Assembly: GCA_013289585.1 (NCBI GenBank)
Contig: JABCZR010000003.1
Location: 62,001 to 126,000, forward strand
DNA length: 64,000 nucleotides
Reading direction: 5' to 3'
Origin: Acidobacteriota bacterium
Lineage (GTDB): Bacteria; Acidobacteriota; Terriglobia; Acidiferrales; UBA7541
Part shown: piece after piece, positions 44,235 to 54,679 of the stretch
How the letters are laid out: the number at the start of each line of letters is the position of its first letter
Numbering within the stretch: position 1 is the stretch's first letter
Notes under the pieces: model-generated
What the model was told of the DNA's origin: nothing
The model's input: only the letters and a program-made list of their open reading frames with translations
Database searches by the model: none
Position numbers and translations under genes: made by a program

Positions 44235-45946
44235 TGACCAAGTCCGCTGGCCGGCGTTCTGTTGCTGGAATATGTTCTCTGGCCGCGGTGGCGGCGATTG
44301 CCGCGTTTCATGCGAAAGCGCGGGCGCAGCAGCCGGCCGTGCATACGACTTACTACGTCCACGGACGCATTTACACAAACGATCCAGCGCAGCCCTGGGC
44401 GGAAGCCATGGCGATTGCCGATGGAAAAATCAGTTGCATCGGTAAGATGGACCACGTGCTGCTGGATTGTGGCGGCGGTGCCGAAGGCGCGGAAACGGTA
44501 CAGTTGCACGGGCAGTTTGTCATGCCAGGATTCGACGACGCGCACGTGCACCTGGGTGGAGCGGCGGCTGATCTCCTCGCGGTGCCGCTCACTGGCGTCC
44601 CCTCCGTGGAAGAGTTGCAGAAACGCGTCGCGGACGCGGTGGCGCAACATAAAGAAGGCGAGTGGATCACCGGAGGCGGCTGGGACCACACCATGTGGCC
44701 GGACAAAAGATTTCCGAACCGCCAGCAACTGGACGCCGTCTCTCCCAAGAATCCCGTCATCCTGACGCACATTTCCGGCCACGTAGCGGTGGCGAATTCG
44801 CTGGCGCTGCAGCGCGCGGAGATTGACAAGAACACGCCCAATCCGCCGGGCGGCGAAATCGAGCGCGACGCGCTCGGTGAGCCGACGGGCATGCTGAAGG
44901 AATATGCGGCGATGAATCTGGTGAATGTAAGGATTCCCGATCCTTCGCCGGAGCAGCGGCGCAAGGGAATCGAACTGGTGCTCCAGAATGTGGCGAAGAA
45001 TGGCGTCACTTCGGTGCAGGATTTTTCCGATTGGGAAGATTACAAGATGTTCCGGCAGATCAAGGAGGACGGAAAGCTCACCGTTCGAATCACGGAGTGG
45101 CTGCCGTTCAACCTGGACCTCAACGATTTGCAGAATATGCGGGCGCAGGGCGGCATGACGGATCCGTGGGTAAAAACCGGGGCGCTGAAGGCATTTGTGG
45201 ATGGCGCGATGGGCTCGCGGACGGCGGCGATGCTGGAGCCATACTCCGATGATCCATCCACCAGCGGAATCCTGACGAATGACCCTGAAAAACTGAGGGC
45301 GATGGCGATTGCCCGGGACAAAGCCGGGTTCCAACTGAATTTTCATGCCATCGGCGATCGCGCCAACCGCGTAGCCCTCGATGTGTTCGAGGCCGTTGCA
45401 AAAGCCAATGGCCCGCGGGATCGCCGCGACCGCGTCGAACATGCTCAACTCGTTTCGATGGAAGATATTCCCCGCTTTGCGCAATTGAAGGTGATTGCCT
45501 CGATGCAGCCTTCGCATCAGACCACGGATATGCGCTGGGCGGAGGATCGGGTCGGGCGCGATCGGATTAAAGGTGCTTATGCGTGGGCCTCCATGCTTAA
45601 GAATGGCGTGCGCCTGGCGTTTGGCACGGATTACGATGTGGAGCCCATCAGCCCTTTCCGCGGACTTTATGCTTGCGTGACGCGCGAGCGTCCGGAGGGC
45701 GGCCCAAAGAGCGGCTGGGAGCCGCAGGAAAAGATCACGCTCGAGGAATGCATTCGCGCGTATACCAGCGGCTCGGCTTATGCGGAATTCGCGGAAGGGA
45801 AGAAGGGCGAACTCAAGGCGGGGGAATACGCGGACTTCATTATTCTTTCGAACGATCTCACCAAGGTTGCGCCTTTGCAGTACACCAAAACCAGCGTGCT
45901 GCGCACGGTCGCGGGTGGGCGGACGGTCTATCAAGCTGTGAACTAG
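44234..45946 (+). CDS. Secreted metal-dependent amidohydrolase (YtcJ-like)
   Basis: 570 residues. A signal peptide is followed by an amidohydrolase fold: HVHLGG-type first metal motif in MPGFDDAHVHLG, FHAIGDRANRVALDVFEAV, MQPSHQTTDMRWAEDRVG, and the Asp of AFGTDYDVEPISPFRGLYACVTR. The family (amidohydrolase_3) cleaves amide or related bonds and includes D-aminoacylase-like and YtcJ proteins; the substrate is unknown. ATG overlaps the preceding stop, with GAGGAG upstream. It ends the operon that starts with the LeuA-like gene. Confidence 0.9.
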   Translation: MTKSAGRRSVAGICSLAAVAAIAAFHAKARAQQPAVHTTYYVHGRIYTNDPAQPWAEAMAIADGKISCIGKMDHVLLDCGGGAEGAETVQLHGQFVMPGFDDAHVHLGGAAADLLAVPLTGVPSVEELQKRVADAVAQHKEGEWITGGGWDHTMWPDKRFPNRQQLDAVSPKNPVILTHISGHVAVANSLALQRAEIDKNTPNPPGGEIERDALGEPTGMLKEYAAMNLVNVRIPDPSPEQRRKGIELVLQNVAKNGVTSVQDFSDWEDYKMFRQIKEDGKLTVRITEWLPFNLDLNDLQNMRAQGGMTDPWVKTGALKAFVDGAMGSRTAAMLEPYSDDPSTSGILTNDPEKLRAMAIARDKAGFQLNFHAIGDRANRVALDVFEAVAKANGPRDRRDRVEHAQLVSMEDIPRFAQLKVIASMQPSHQTTDMRWAEDRVGRDRIKGAYAWASMLKNGVRLAFGTDYDVEPISPFRGLYACVTRERPEGGPKSGWEPQEKITLEECIRAYTSGSAYAEFAEGKKGELKAGEYADFIILSNDLTKVAPLQYTKTSVLRTVAGGRTVYQAVN

Positions 45947-46034
45947 AAATCAGAAAATAGAAAATAGAAACATCCCGCGACAATCGGCACCGTTGATGAT
46001 TCGCTCGCCAGATTTCCCTCCAGTTCAGCCTTAA

Positions 46035-46061
46035 AAATTGAGGGGGCCTTGCGGCCCCCTC
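46035..46061 (-). terminator. Intrinsic terminator of the Oar-like receptor gene
   Basis: A 9-bp GC-rich stem (GAGGGGGCC at 46040-46048, GGCCCCCTC at 46053-46061) with a TTGC loop. On the minus strand it is followed by AATTTTTAA. It lies 45 nt after the receptor stop and may also stop readthrough from the amidohydrolase gene. Confidence 0.75.
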
Positions 46062-46105
46062 GGTTGAACGAATTGTTGTTTGAGTTTGCGTCGTTTCCGC
46101 TGCTC

Positions 46106-49100
46106 TTACCAGCGGAAGCGGAACGCCAACTGCATGATGCGCGGTGTTACCGTGGCCGCGGGACCGCCCAACCCCAGGAAATTCTTCGCTTGGTCGTAGC
46201 TGGCGCTCTGGAAGTTGCTGACGTTCAAGAGCTTTCCGTTAAGTCCAAGATATTGACCATTCAAGGGGTTAATACAGCCTGCCGTGCATGTGTAGTTCGG
46301 GTTGGGAATCAAGGGGCTATTAGAGTTACCCGGGATCGAGTGAACTTGCAGCGCCGGAAGTGAGAAGAAGTTCAGCACATCGTTGGCGTCGTTGGAGATG
46401 AAGAGTGGATGGTTGAACACGTTGAACACGTCCATTTTGAGTTCCAGGCTGGCCGATTCCCACTTGGGAATCTTAATGGCCTTGGTCAAGGAGATGTCAA
46501 AGCGGTAGAGCGCGCTAGTCTGCCCTGCATTGCGGACCAGGTTGCCGCTGATGAATTGGAAGTCCACCGGTATCTTAGTGTTAAGGCTGTCTTTCGGACC
46601 AGCGGTGCTGGCCCCCAGGGGTGCAGCGAAGGTAGTCGGAACGGTGGGGCAACCGACGACCCCCAGGCTATTGCAATAAGCGATTCCGGCTGCGCTGATC
46701 TCATAATTGCTGCCGGAGATCGACCCGATGTTGGTGCTGACGAGTGTGCCGACCGGCACTCCGGCGCAGCCCGGTATCGTCGACCCGGCCGTGCAGACGT
46801 TGGGACGCTGGTTGGTTTCCGCGCCCAGGGCTGGGAAATTTGACCCGGTGAAAGCGCCATCCCCGGTGGAGATCGGGTACGGACGGCCGGACTGAAGTGT
46901 GCTCAACATGCCGAACGTCCAGTTATTAACGATCGCACTCACGTACTTCATGTGGAACAGATTCTTGGTATCTGCCACAAAGCTAAAGTTGGCCAGATTA
47001 CGAATATCCTGTTGGGATAAAGCCTTCTCCAGGCTAAGCGGTGCCAGCGGATTCCCAGGCTCGGAAAGACCGAAGAAGTCTTCACCACTTGCGAAGGTTT
47101 TTGAATAGGTATAGCTACCCTGGAACTGGAAATGGTGCGACAACCGCTTTTCGGCAGTTACATACCCACCGTTGTAGCTAGTCGTACGGTTGCTAAAGTT
47201 TGTCCGGATGGCCCCAAAATTTGGGTTTGGCCTATCTGCAGGCGAACCTGGGATCGACGCGAAATAGAAGTATCCCGGATGGGCTGGATCCGCGACAGGC
47301 GTCGGGAAGTTGGTGTCGGTTTCGCCAAAGAGCCCATGGCCAAAGACGCCTTGGTAGCCGACGCTAACCAGGAAAGTGTTGCCAATCTGTCGGCTGACCG
47401 AGAGCGACGCCATGTAGATCGTCGGGTTCTTGATCGTCGGTGAAATTGGACGGACACGGCCGAAGAACGTGCCGCCCCCGCCCGTGAAGGGCAGCAAAGA
47501 GGCCGTTGATGGAGCATTCGGATAGGCAGTCAAAACTGCGCACGCTTCCTTCTGTTGTGGGGCCGCGGGCGTGTCGATGACGCCGGGATTAGGTTGCCCG
47601 TTCGGGAGAAAACAAGTTGCGGCTGGTGCCGCGATCGATACCGTGTTCAAGTTCTTGCCGTCGAAATTGAGGGAATCCAGCACGACGTTCAAATACGCCA
47701 TCTGGGTCACAACGGCTCCGGCTGCCCGGATCACAGACTTACCCGGATCGCCGAACAAAGTGTGCATAAAGCCTGAGGTGTAGCTGGGGCTCCAGGCGAT
47801 GCCGAGACGCGGTTGCCAGTTGTTCTTGTCTGAGCCGCACGCAGGAATCAGGCCATTGGCCTGCGCGCAGCCACCTGGGAGGCTGGAGTTCTGAATAGTG
47901 CCGCCCTTAAATGCTCCGCTCTCGAAGTCATAACGAAGCCCGTAATTGATGGTGAGATTATGCGTAAGTTGCCAGGTGTCCTGGGCATAGAGGCCATAAA
48001 TGGTGTCCGCAGCACTGACGAAACCAGGACCGGAGCCGGTCGTAAACTGGCTGGGACACAAATTCTGGGCCCCCGCGTTGGTAAACAATGAGTTGGTGCA
48101 GCCGCCAGTCGCGAACGACTGGTAGGCCCCATAGTGATACTGCTGAAAGAGCGAGTCGTAGGGGAAGTGGCTGATACTCACGCCAGCTTTGATCGTATGC
48201 GTTCCACGCGTATAAGAAAAGTTGTCAATGTATTGGTAACGGTTCTGCAAAGCTCCTTGTGGGCAGCAAAAGTCTGCTCCCACATAGGCCGTCGGCAAGA
48301 TTTCGCCGGGCAACGTGGAGGCGGTCGGAGTCTGGGACAAGAAACGGTGCCAGAAGAATCGCGCTTCGTTCACTGTGTGTGGTGTCAGCGTAGAAACCAG
48401 AGCAACATTTAGTCCGTTGTCATGGACCACCGAGGAAACGAAGCCACTCGGGTCAGTGTTCGGGCCGGTTTGCACCAACAGGTTTGCCTGCGTGTCGCGT
48501 TGCAGGTTGTAGCGGATCGTAACCATATGCTTATCGGTGAGTTTTGCATCGATTTTGGCAGATCCAAGGATTTCGTTGGTCGGCGCGGTGACGGTAACAG
48601 CGGTTCCAAACGGCGTGGTAGTGGCCGGAAAACCTTGGGCGGACTTTTCCCAGCTTCCGAACCAGAACACGCGATCCTTGATGGCCGGTCCGCCGATAGT
48701 GAAGCCGTTCTCGTGCTTAAAGAAAGGAGCGCGATCGGCCGGATTGTTGAGATTGTAAAAGAAGTCGGAAGCGCCAAGGTTGCGGCCACGGAAATAGCTG
48801 TGCCAGTCTCCATGAATGCTATTCGTTCCGGACTTGGTGACTACGTTCAGGACGACGTTGCCGGCCTGTCCGTATTCCGCGTTGTAATTGTTGGTCAGAA
48901 CCTGGAATTCCTTCACTTCTTCGACGCTGGCGCCGAGGGCATCACGGCTTGAGACAACCTGGTCGGAGATGTTACCGCCATCCATATTGACCACGATGCC
49001 GCGCGAGTTGGTGGCACCGGGACCGACGATATCACTTGAGTTACCTGTATAATCGTACCGGACGCCCGGTGCGCTCGTGGCTAGTCCTTCATAGTCGTTA

Positions 49101-49600
49101 GAGATGCCGCCGATTCCTTGATACGAAGTGGTAGTGGGCAGATCGGCCACGGCCTTGTCGTCAATCACCGTGGAGACGTCAGTTTTGGTCGCTTCGATGA
49201 GAGGCACTTCCGAAGTAACGACGACGGACTGCCTCTGGCCGGCCAATTCGAGGTTCATATTAACATCGCGGTGTTCGCCGACCTGCAACTTGACCGCTTT
49301 TGCTTCGGCTTTTGAAAAACCGGGAGCATCGACAGCGACGTCATAGATACCCGGCGGCAAATCATCAAACTGATAGAGGCCGTCGGAAGTTGTCTTGGTG
49401 GTGCGCACGATTCCGGTTTCCGTATTCGTCGCGGTGACGTCCACATTCGGAACCGACGCGCCCTTTGGATCCAGAATGCGTCCAGTGATGGTGGCAAACG
49501 CCGCGCTCTGGCCGTAAGAAACATTAGCCAGGCTCAGCGTGAGCATAAGGCAAAATAAAACAGATAACCCCAACATCCCCACTTTGAGGATTCGATTCAT
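46106..49600 (-). CDS. TonB-dependent receptor with carboxypeptidase-regulatory domain (Oar-like)
   Basis: 1164 residues. ATG 49600 has GGGGAGGAAA upstream. A signal peptide (to SYGQ, about residue 31) is followed by a carboxypeptidase-regulatory-like beta-sandwich (ITGRILDPKGASVPNVDVTA to LPPGIYDVAVDAPGF), a plug domain (PGVRYDYTGNSSDIVG to NVVLNVVTKSGTNSIHGD) and a long barrel ending FRFRW, an outer-membrane C-terminal signature. Such proteins take up large or complex substrates, probably carbohydrates, and are abundant in Acidobacteriota. It is monocistronic with its own terminator. Confidence 0.94.
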   Translation of the reverse strand: MNRILKVGMLGLSVLFCLMLTLSLANVSYGQSAAFATITGRILDPKGASVPNVDVTATNTETGIVRTTKTTSDGLYQFDDLPPGIYDVAVDAPGFSKAEAKAVKLQVGEHRDVNMNLELAGQRQSVVVTSEVPLIEATKTDVSTVIDDKAVADLPTTTSYQGIGGISNDYEGLATSAPGVRYDYTGNSSDIVGPGATNSRGIVVNMDGGNISDQVVSSRDALGASVEEVKEFQVLTNNYNAEYGQAGNVVLNVVTKSGTNSIHGDWHSYFRGRNLGASDFFYNLNNPADRAPFFKHENGFTIGGPAIKDRVFWFGSWEKSAQGFPATTTPFGTAVTVTAPTNEILGSAKIDAKLTDKHMVTIRYNLQRDTQANLLVQTGPNTDPSGFVSSVVHDNGLNVALVSTLTPHTVNEARFFWHRFLSQTPTASTLPGEILPTAYVGADFCCPQGALQNRYQYIDNFSYTRGTHTIKAGVSISHFPYDSLFQQYHYGAYQSFATGGCTNSLFTNAGAQNLCPSQFTTGSGPGFVSAADTIYGLYAQDTWQLTHNLTINYGLRYDFESGAFKGGTIQNSSLPGGCAQANGLIPACGSDKNNWQPRLGIAWSPSYTSGFMHTLFGDPGKSVIRAAGAVVTQMAYLNVVLDSLNFDGKNLNTVSIAAPAATCFLPNGQPNPGVIDTPAAPQQKEACAVLTAYPNAPSTASLLPFTGGGGTFFGRVRPISPTIKNPTIYMASLSVSRQIGNTFLVSVGYQGVFGHGLFGETDTNFPTPVADPAHPGYFYFASIPGSPADRPNPNFGAIRTNFSNRTTSYNGGYVTAEKRLSHHFQFQGSYTYSKTFASGEDFFGLSEPGNPLAPLSLEKALSQQDIRNLANFSFVADTKNLFHMKYVSAIVNNWTFGMLSTLQSGRPYPISTGDGAFTGSNFPALGAETNQRPNVCTAGSTIPGCAGVPVGTLVSTNIGSISGSNYEISAAGIAYCNSLGVVGCPTVPTTFAAPLGASTAGPKDSLNTKIPVDFQFISGNLVRNAGQTSALYRFDISLTKAIKIPKWESASLELKMDVFNVFNHPLFISNDANDVLNFFSLPALQVHSIPGNSNSPLIPNPNYTCTAGCINPLNGQYLGLNGKLLNVSNFQSASYDQAKNFLGLGGPAATVTPRIMQLAFRFRW

Positions 49601-49892
49601 TCTATTTTCCTCCCCGGAAAGAAAAAAAGAGACCAAACTCGCCACATCGGGACTCTGTCCCTAAGTTGCGGATACCATACGCCTTGCACCACTTCGAGTC
49701 AACAGGTAATGAATAAAATAAAGATAGATAAAATGGATGAGCCGGATAGCTAAATTCTATCTCACCCGCGGCTTGACGGCTGCTGCTTCGTGAATTTTCG
49801 AAAAATTATTGCAGTTTTTTCACTCAAGATTGATATCCGATGCTTCGCGGACTACACTCGCATGCTCTTTCTCCTTCCTGGACCCTTTGGCG

Positions 49893-50855
49893 ATGACCCG
49901 ACGATTGCGCGCGGACTTATCACTGGCGCTGTGCTCGCTCCTATGGGGCGCGACGTTTGTGGTCGTCAAGAACGCGCTCGAACATGCTTCCGTCTTTATT
50001 TTTCTGGCGGTGCGCTTTACGGTCGCGGCGGTGCTGATGCTGGCGATCAGCTGGCGCGCCTTCCGCCGCTTCCAGCGTGAAGATCTCTTCGCAGGGCTGC
50101 GGCTGGGCGGCTTTATGTTTTTGGGATACGCGTTTCAGACCGCGGGTCTGCAGTACACAACTCCGTCGAAGTCGGGATTCGTGACCGGCTCGAGCGTGGT
50201 GCTCGTGCCGCTGCTGCTGGCGATCTTTTGGGGGCGGCGGCTGACGCGCGGCGCTTATGCGGGCGCGCTGGTGGCGGTTTTCGGCTTGTATTACCTGACG
50301 ATTCCGGCGGAGGGGCTGGCGTATCTCAACCGCGGTGATGTGCTGACGTTTGTGGCGGCGGGTCTGTATGCGGTGCACATCATTCTGGTGGGAGAGTACA
50401 CACGGCAGCATTCCGCGACGATGCTCAGCCTGGTGCAGGTCGCGGCGTGCGCGGTGATGGCCTGGGTGATGGCGGGTGTCGCGGCGGCGATTCGATGGCA
50501 ACCGGCGCGATTCGAATGGCGCTGGGAGTTGCTTCTGGGGATTTTGATCTGCGCGGTGTTTGCCACGGCGGTGGCGTTTTCGATTCAGCTCTGGGCACAA
50601 AGGGACACGACGCCAAGCCACGCTGCGATCTTATTCACCCTGGAGCCGGTGTTTGCGGTGATTACTTCGTTCCTGCTGATTGGCGAGCGTTTGAGTAAAA
50701 GATCGATGGTTGGCGCGTTGTTTGTTCTTGCAGGAATTCTTGTTGCCGAGATGCTCGGGCCGCCGGCAGCGCCGGAATCACCGGAGCCGACGTTCGAAGG
50801 GCGTGTCTATTTTGAGCCGTGGTGGCGCCTGGAAAAAACCAAAACCGAAGACTGA
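49893..50855 (+). CDS. EamA family (DMT superfamily) transporter
   Basis: 320 residues with ten hydrophobic segments in two EamA repeats. The first repeat opens LALCSLLWGATFVVVKNAL and contains SKSGFVTGSSVVLVPLLLAI; the second contains LEPVFAVITSFLLIGERLSKRSMVGALFVLAG, the family hallmark. Probably exports an amino acid or other metabolite. ATG 49893 begins the first helix; upstream codons in frame lack family character. Confidence 0.9.
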   Translation: MTRRLRADLSLALCSLLWGATFVVVKNALEHASVFIFLAVRFTVAAVLMLAISWRAFRRFQREDLFAGLRLGGFMFLGYAFQTAGLQYTTPSKSGFVTGSSVVLVPLLLAIFWGRRLTRGAYAGALVAVFGLYYLTIPAEGLAYLNRGDVLTFVAAGLYAVHIILVGEYTRQHSATMLSLVQVAACAVMAWVMAGVAAAIRWQPARFEWRWELLLGILICAVFATAVAFSIQLWAQRDTTPSHAAILFTLEPVFAVITSFLLIGERLSKRSMVGALFVLAGILVAEMLGPPAAPESPEPTFEGRVYFEPWWRLEKTKTED

Positions 50856-50892
50856 AGAGTTTGAATTGAAAAATGAAACCTGAAAAACCGCT

Positions 50893-51534
50893 CTAGTGGC
50901 CATTGGAGTAGTACTTCACGTCGACGGCGTCGAACATGGTGGCTGTGGCGGCGTGAGATTTTTCATAGGCGGTGATGTCCGGTTCGTGAAGAAGGGTGGT
51001 GCCGATGTCATCGAGGCCTTTGAGCAAGACTTCCTTACGAGACGGGGCAATTTCGAATTTGAACATCAAGCCGTGTTTGTCGGCGATGGTCTGGTTCGGC
51101 AAATTCACTGTCAGCGAATAGCCTTCTTCTTTTTCCGTGCGCTGGAAAAGCTCCTCGATCTGCTCTTCCGGCAACGTCGCAGGAAGAATGCCATTCTTGA
51201 AGCAATTGTTGTAGAAAATGTCGGCATAGCTCGGCGCAACGACTACGCGGAAACCGTAGTCCTTGACGCCCCACGGAGCGTGCTCACGGCTGGAGCCGCA
51301 GCCGAAGTTGGCGCGCGCTAGCAAGACCGAAGCGCCCTTGTAACGCGGGAAGTTCAAGACAAATTCCGGGTTGGGCTTTTCTCCAGGGAGATAACGCCAG
51401 TCGTAGAAGAGAATCCGGCCGAAGCCTTCGCGCGTGAGTGCTTTGAGGAATTGCTTGGGCACCATCTGGTCGGTGTCGACGTTTACGCGGTCGAGCGGCA
51501 TCACCATGCCGGTGTGTGTGCTAAACGGTTGCAT
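50893..51534 (-). CDS. leuD: 3-isopropylmalate dehydratase, small subunit
   Basis: 213 residues of LeuD. With LeuC it isomerises 2- to 3-isopropylmalate in leucine synthesis. Visible: [14 protein letters not shown] near the N-terminus, [22 protein letters not shown], and [13 protein letters not shown]. It is separated from leuC by one small open frame. Length and motifs are normal for bacterial LeuD. Confidence 0.95.
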   Translation of the reverse strand: MQPFSTHTGMVMPLDRVNVDTDQMVPKQFLKALTREGFGRILFYDWRYLPGEKPNPEFVLNFPRYKGASVLLARANFGCGSSREHAPWGVKDYGFRVVVAPSYADIFYNNCFKNGILPATLPEEQIEELFQRTEKEEGYSLTVNLPNQTIADKHGLMFKFEIAPSRKEVLLKGLDDIGTTLLHEPDITAYEKSHAATATMFDAVDVKYYSNGH

Positions 51535-51539
51535 GTGAT

Positions 51540-51785
51540 TCAGTCTCCCAAGACTTCAAATTTCTCAATCTCGCCAAACGCGGTCCAATACGCGGTGCCG
51601 GGGTCTCTCTTTCCATCCAAACGATTCGTGGAGATCAAGACGTAAGTAATGCCGCAGCAGGGTTCGGGCTTGGCGCAAACGGTCAACTCATGCAGACGAA
51701 TTTGCAATGATTCTCCATCTGCAAGCTCGACCTGCATTCGCTTGCCTAGGTGTTCCTGATTCAAACCGCGCGTGTCGACCTGCAT
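51540..51785 (-). CDS. Small protein between leuC and leuD
   Basis: 81 residues. It starts 12 nt after the leuC stop and ends 5 nt before the leuD start. AGGG stands upstream of the ATG. The sequence is protein-like: a short beta-rich N-terminus ([21 protein letters not shown]), a Cys-rich patch [17 protein letters not shown] and an aromatic end. No family is recognised. Tight packing between two subunits of one enzyme suggests co-translation; a chaperone or modulator of the dehydratase is a guess. Confidence 0.6.
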   Translation of the reverse strand: MQVDTRGLNQEHLGKRMQVELADGESLQIRLHELTVCAKPEPCCGITYVLISTNRLDGKRDPGTAYWTAFGEIEKFEVLGD

Positions 51786-51797
51786 TAGCGATTTGCC

Positions 51798-53234
51798 CTA
51801 CTCGACGGAAGAAACGTCGTCGAGGGAACGCACATCCACAAAATGGCCGGCGATGGCTGCAGCAGCAGCCATCACCGGGCTAACGAGGTGCGTCCGGCTG
51901 TCTTTGCCCTGGCGGCCTTCGAAATTACGATTGCTGGTGCTGGCACTGCGTTCGTGCGGCGGTAGGACATCCGCGTTCATGCCGATGCACATGCTGCAGC
52001 CAGCATCGCGCCACTCGAATCCTGCGGCAGTGAAAATCTTGTCGAGGCCTTCCTTTTCGGCTTGCGTCTTGATGCCGCGCGAGCCGGGGACGATCAGCGC
52101 CTGCTTGATGCTCTTGGCGATGTGCTTGCCTTCGACAAAATGCGCAGCCGCACGGAGATCGTCGAGGCGCGAATTGGTGCAGGAGCCGATGAACACGCGA
52201 TCCACGGGAATATCCACAATCGGCGTGCCGGCCTTCAGCCCCATGTATTTGAGCGCGCTTTCCGTGGCCTTCTGATCGTTGAGATCCTTGAAGTCGTGCG
52301 GATCAGGCACGCGAGAGGTCACGCTGCTGACCATGCCGGGATTCGTGCCCCAGGTTACTTGCGGAGCAATCTGTTCGGCGTGCAGCTCCACGGTCATGTC
52401 AAACTTGGCGCCTTCGTCTGACTTTAGCAGTTTCCAGCGATCGACGGCCTCCTGAAATGCTTTTCCTCTCGGCACAAACGGACGGCCCTCAAGAAAAGCG
52501 AAAGTGGTTTCATCGGGAGCGATCATGCCGGCGCGCGCTCCGCCTTCGATAGTCATGTTGCAAACAGTCATGCGGCCGTCCATGGAGAGAGAGCGAATAG
52601 CCTCGCCCCCGTATTCGGCGACGTGGCCGTTGCCGCCTCCGATGCCAATCTTTCCGATGATGGCGAGGATGAGGTCCTTGGCAGTGACGCCCTTGGGGCG
52701 CTTGCCGTGGACCAGAATGTGGAGCGTCTTGGAGCGCGACTGGACGAGACACTGTGTGGCGAGGACGTGCTCCACCTCGCTGGTGCCGATGCCGAAAGCC
52801 AGGGTGCCGAAAGCGCCGTGCGTGGAGGTGTGGCTGTCCCCGCAAACGATAGTCTGACCGGGCTGCGTAATCCCGAGTTCCGGGCCAATGATGTGCACGA
52901 TGCCCTGATTCTTGCTGTTCATGTCGAAAAGGCGAACACCGGATTCGCGGCAGTTTTTCTCCAAGGCATCAAACTGGAGTTTGGCATCGTTATCAAGGAT
53001 GGGCAGCGTGCGGTCGGTGGTGGAGACAGAATGGTCCATCACCGCGAACGTCAAATCGGGACGGCGCACCTTGCGGCCTTCCGCTCGCAATCCCGCGAAG
53101 GCCTGGGGCGAAGTGCCCTCGTGGATGAGGTGGCGGTCGATATAGATGATGGAAGGCTGGCCCGGGTCTTCGCGAACCACGTGAGAGTCCCAGATTTTTT
53201 GATAGAGCGTCTTGTGCGAATTATTGGCTGTCAT
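51798..53234 (-). CDS. leuC: 3-isopropylmalate dehydratase, large subunit
   Basis: 478 residues of LeuC (aconitase family). The [4Fe-4S] ligands are the Cys in [14 protein letters not shown] and the two Cys in [12 protein letters not shown]. Other markers are [32 protein letters not shown] and [16 protein letters not shown]. It partners with LeuD encoded downstream. The leuA-like gene is 9 kb away on the other strand, so the leucine genes are split. Confidence 0.96.
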   Translation of the reverse strand: MTANNSHKTLYQKIWDSHVVREDPGQPSIIYIDRHLIHEGTSPQAFAGLRAEGRKVRRPDLTFAVMDHSVSTTDRTLPILDNDAKLQFDALEKNCRESGVRLFDMNSKNQGIVHIIGPELGITQPGQTIVCGDSHTSTHGAFGTLAFGIGTSEVEHVLATQCLVQSRSKTLHILVHGKRPKGVTAKDLILAIIGKIGIGGGNGHVAEYGGEAIRSLSMDGRMTVCNMTIEGGARAGMIAPDETTFAFLEGRPFVPRGKAFQEAVDRWKLLKSDEGAKFDMTVELHAEQIAPQVTWGTNPGMVSSVTSRVPDPHDFKDLNDQKATESALKYMGLKAGTPIVDIPVDRVFIGSCTNSRLDDLRAAAHFVEGKHIAKSIKQALIVPGSRGIKTQAEKEGLDKIFTAAGFEWRDAGCSMCIGMNADVLPPHERSASTSNRNFEGRQGKDSRTHLVSPVMAAAAAIAGHFVDVRSLDDVSSVE

Positions 53235-53379
53235 AGGCGTTCACTGGCGAGTGTAACACCGGAGAAATATATGTCCAAGTGGGGCGAGGATTACTCGAAT
53301 CTAGAAAAGAAGGAAATCGTTTAAAACGCGCCGAACCCTACGAGGCACATGCGAGCCTGAGCACAATTGCCAGCGAAGG

Positions 53380-53853
53380 CTAATCCAGCGCGGCGCTCGC
53401 GTTGGTACAGCCATTACCGGAAGGATCGTAGCGGATTACGCCAGTTTGGTCAGTGCAAAACATGCGCTGGCCAGACGAGCCGACCACCTGGGGAGTACCG
53501 GAAACTGTGTAGGTAACCGAAGGAACCGCGCCATCTCCTGCCCATACAAAAGTGTATCCACTTTTTGTACCTTGAGCGAGAAAATCATCCACCAGACAGG
53601 CTTGCGCGGAAGTCGCAGAACAAGGATTCGCGCCACCTAGTGCCGCGAGCGTAGCTGGGTAGCCCATATCTGGGTAAGTCATTGAATATGTGACTGCGGC
53701 GGTGTTTATGTTGCGAATCGAAGCGACCGCTGAAGATTCGTTGGCCCGCTGCCTGGAGCGAAGGAAGTTAGGAACTGCAATGGCCGAGATAATCAGGATG
53801 ACGGCGACGACGAGAAGCAATTCGATCAGCGAGAACCCGTTCCGGTTTCTCAT
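53380..53853 (-). CDS. Type IV pilin-like protein
   Basis: 157 residues. The class III signal GFSLIELLLVVAVILIISAI is cleaved after Gly by prepilin peptidase; Glu5 of the mature protein is present. The N-terminal helix continues AVPNFLRSRQRANESSAVASIRNINTAAVTYS. The globular domain has two Cys pairs (NPCSATSAQACLVDD; MFCTDQ...GNGCTN) suggesting disulfides. CAGGAG precedes the ATG. It may be a major or minor pilin or pseudopilin; the prepilin peptidase is at 19650. Confidence 0.9.
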   Translation of the reverse strand: MRNRNGFSLIELLLVVAVILIISAIAVPNFLRSRQRANESSAVASIRNINTAAVTYSMTYPDMGYPATLAALGGANPCSATSAQACLVDDFLAQGTKSGYTFVWAGDGAVPSVTYTVSGTPQVVGSSGQRMFCTDQTGVIRYDPSGNGCTNASAALD

Positions 53854-54136
53854 AAATTCTCCTGAAGCCGACTCGAGCGCTTAAATGAACTGTACGCCCT
53901 GATGCCGCTTCGGTTCTTTAGATGCGGGCGGGCACCGCGCGGGGATTATAGTCCAGTTTCTCAGCAGAAATACAGGAAAAGAAAAGGCTTGAACAAGGCC
54001 CCAGTGGAAATTTCATCGCCGGTGAAGGTTGGTTCTAGTACGGCCATGAACGAGTCTCCTGAAAAATCCCACTTTCATGCGGCATTGACGGAGCCGCGAG
54101 GTGGACCTAAGATGCCTGCGCCAAGAAGGAGAACCA

Positions 54137-54481
54137 ATGATCCTCACGATTGGCACCAAAGAGATTGATCCGGACATCGCCGTGATGGAGATGAATGGGC
54201 GGATTGTACTGGGGAACGATTCGAAAAACGTCGAATGGAAACTGGCGGAGTTTCTGAAGGGAAACCGGAAAAAAGTGATCTTTGATCTGGCAGGTGTCAC
54301 CGTGCTGGATAGCACGGGAGTGGGAATTATCGTCATGTGCCACGTAAAGTTGAAAAAATGCGGCGGAGCCCTGCATATCGCGGGAGCTACCGGGATGGTG
54401 GGAGATACGCTGAAGCTCGCAAGCGTTGATAAGCTGATCGATTTTTATCCGACGGCGGCCGAGGCTGCCGCCGGTTTCTGA
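54137..54481 (+). CDS. STAS-domain anti-sigma factor antagonist
   Basis: 114 residues. It resembles SpoIIAA/RsbV-type anti-anti-sigma factors: strand GRIVLGNDSKNVEWKLAEFL, then KVIFDLAGVTVLDSTGVGIIVMCH, in which the Ser of LDSTG is the usual phosphorylation site, and GDTLKLASVDKLIDFYPTAAEA. ATG 54137 has GAAGGAG at proper spacing. No anti-sigma kinase or sigma factor is adjacent. It would act in a partner-switching pathway controlled elsewhere. Confidence 0.92.
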   Translation: MILTIGTKEIDPDIAVMEMNGRIVLGNDSKNVEWKLAEFLKGNRKKVIFDLAGVTVLDSTGVGIIVMCHVKLKKCGGALHIAGATGMVGDTLKLASVDKLIDFYPTAAEAAAGF

Positions 54482-54679
54482 ATAACCGGCGAACCATTCA
54501 GCAAGAAGAGTACGGAAGCCGCGGTGGCTAAGCGTTGAGAAGTAAGCGAATCTTCTCCACCAGGTCCAATCCTGCAGAACCCGCATCGCGTGAAAATCGG
54601 AAGAGAGCAGGAAAAGGGCTGATGTGTAGAGTAGCCCCAGGCGCGGCGAGGGATACCGAAAAGCGAAGAGGGGTTCCCG

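Noticed and set aside
44027-45934. A 635-codon minus-strand frame opposite the amidohydrolase gene
   Set aside because: Arg/His/Leu-rich shadow without motifs; the plus-strand amidohydrolase has metal-binding motifs and a coupled start.
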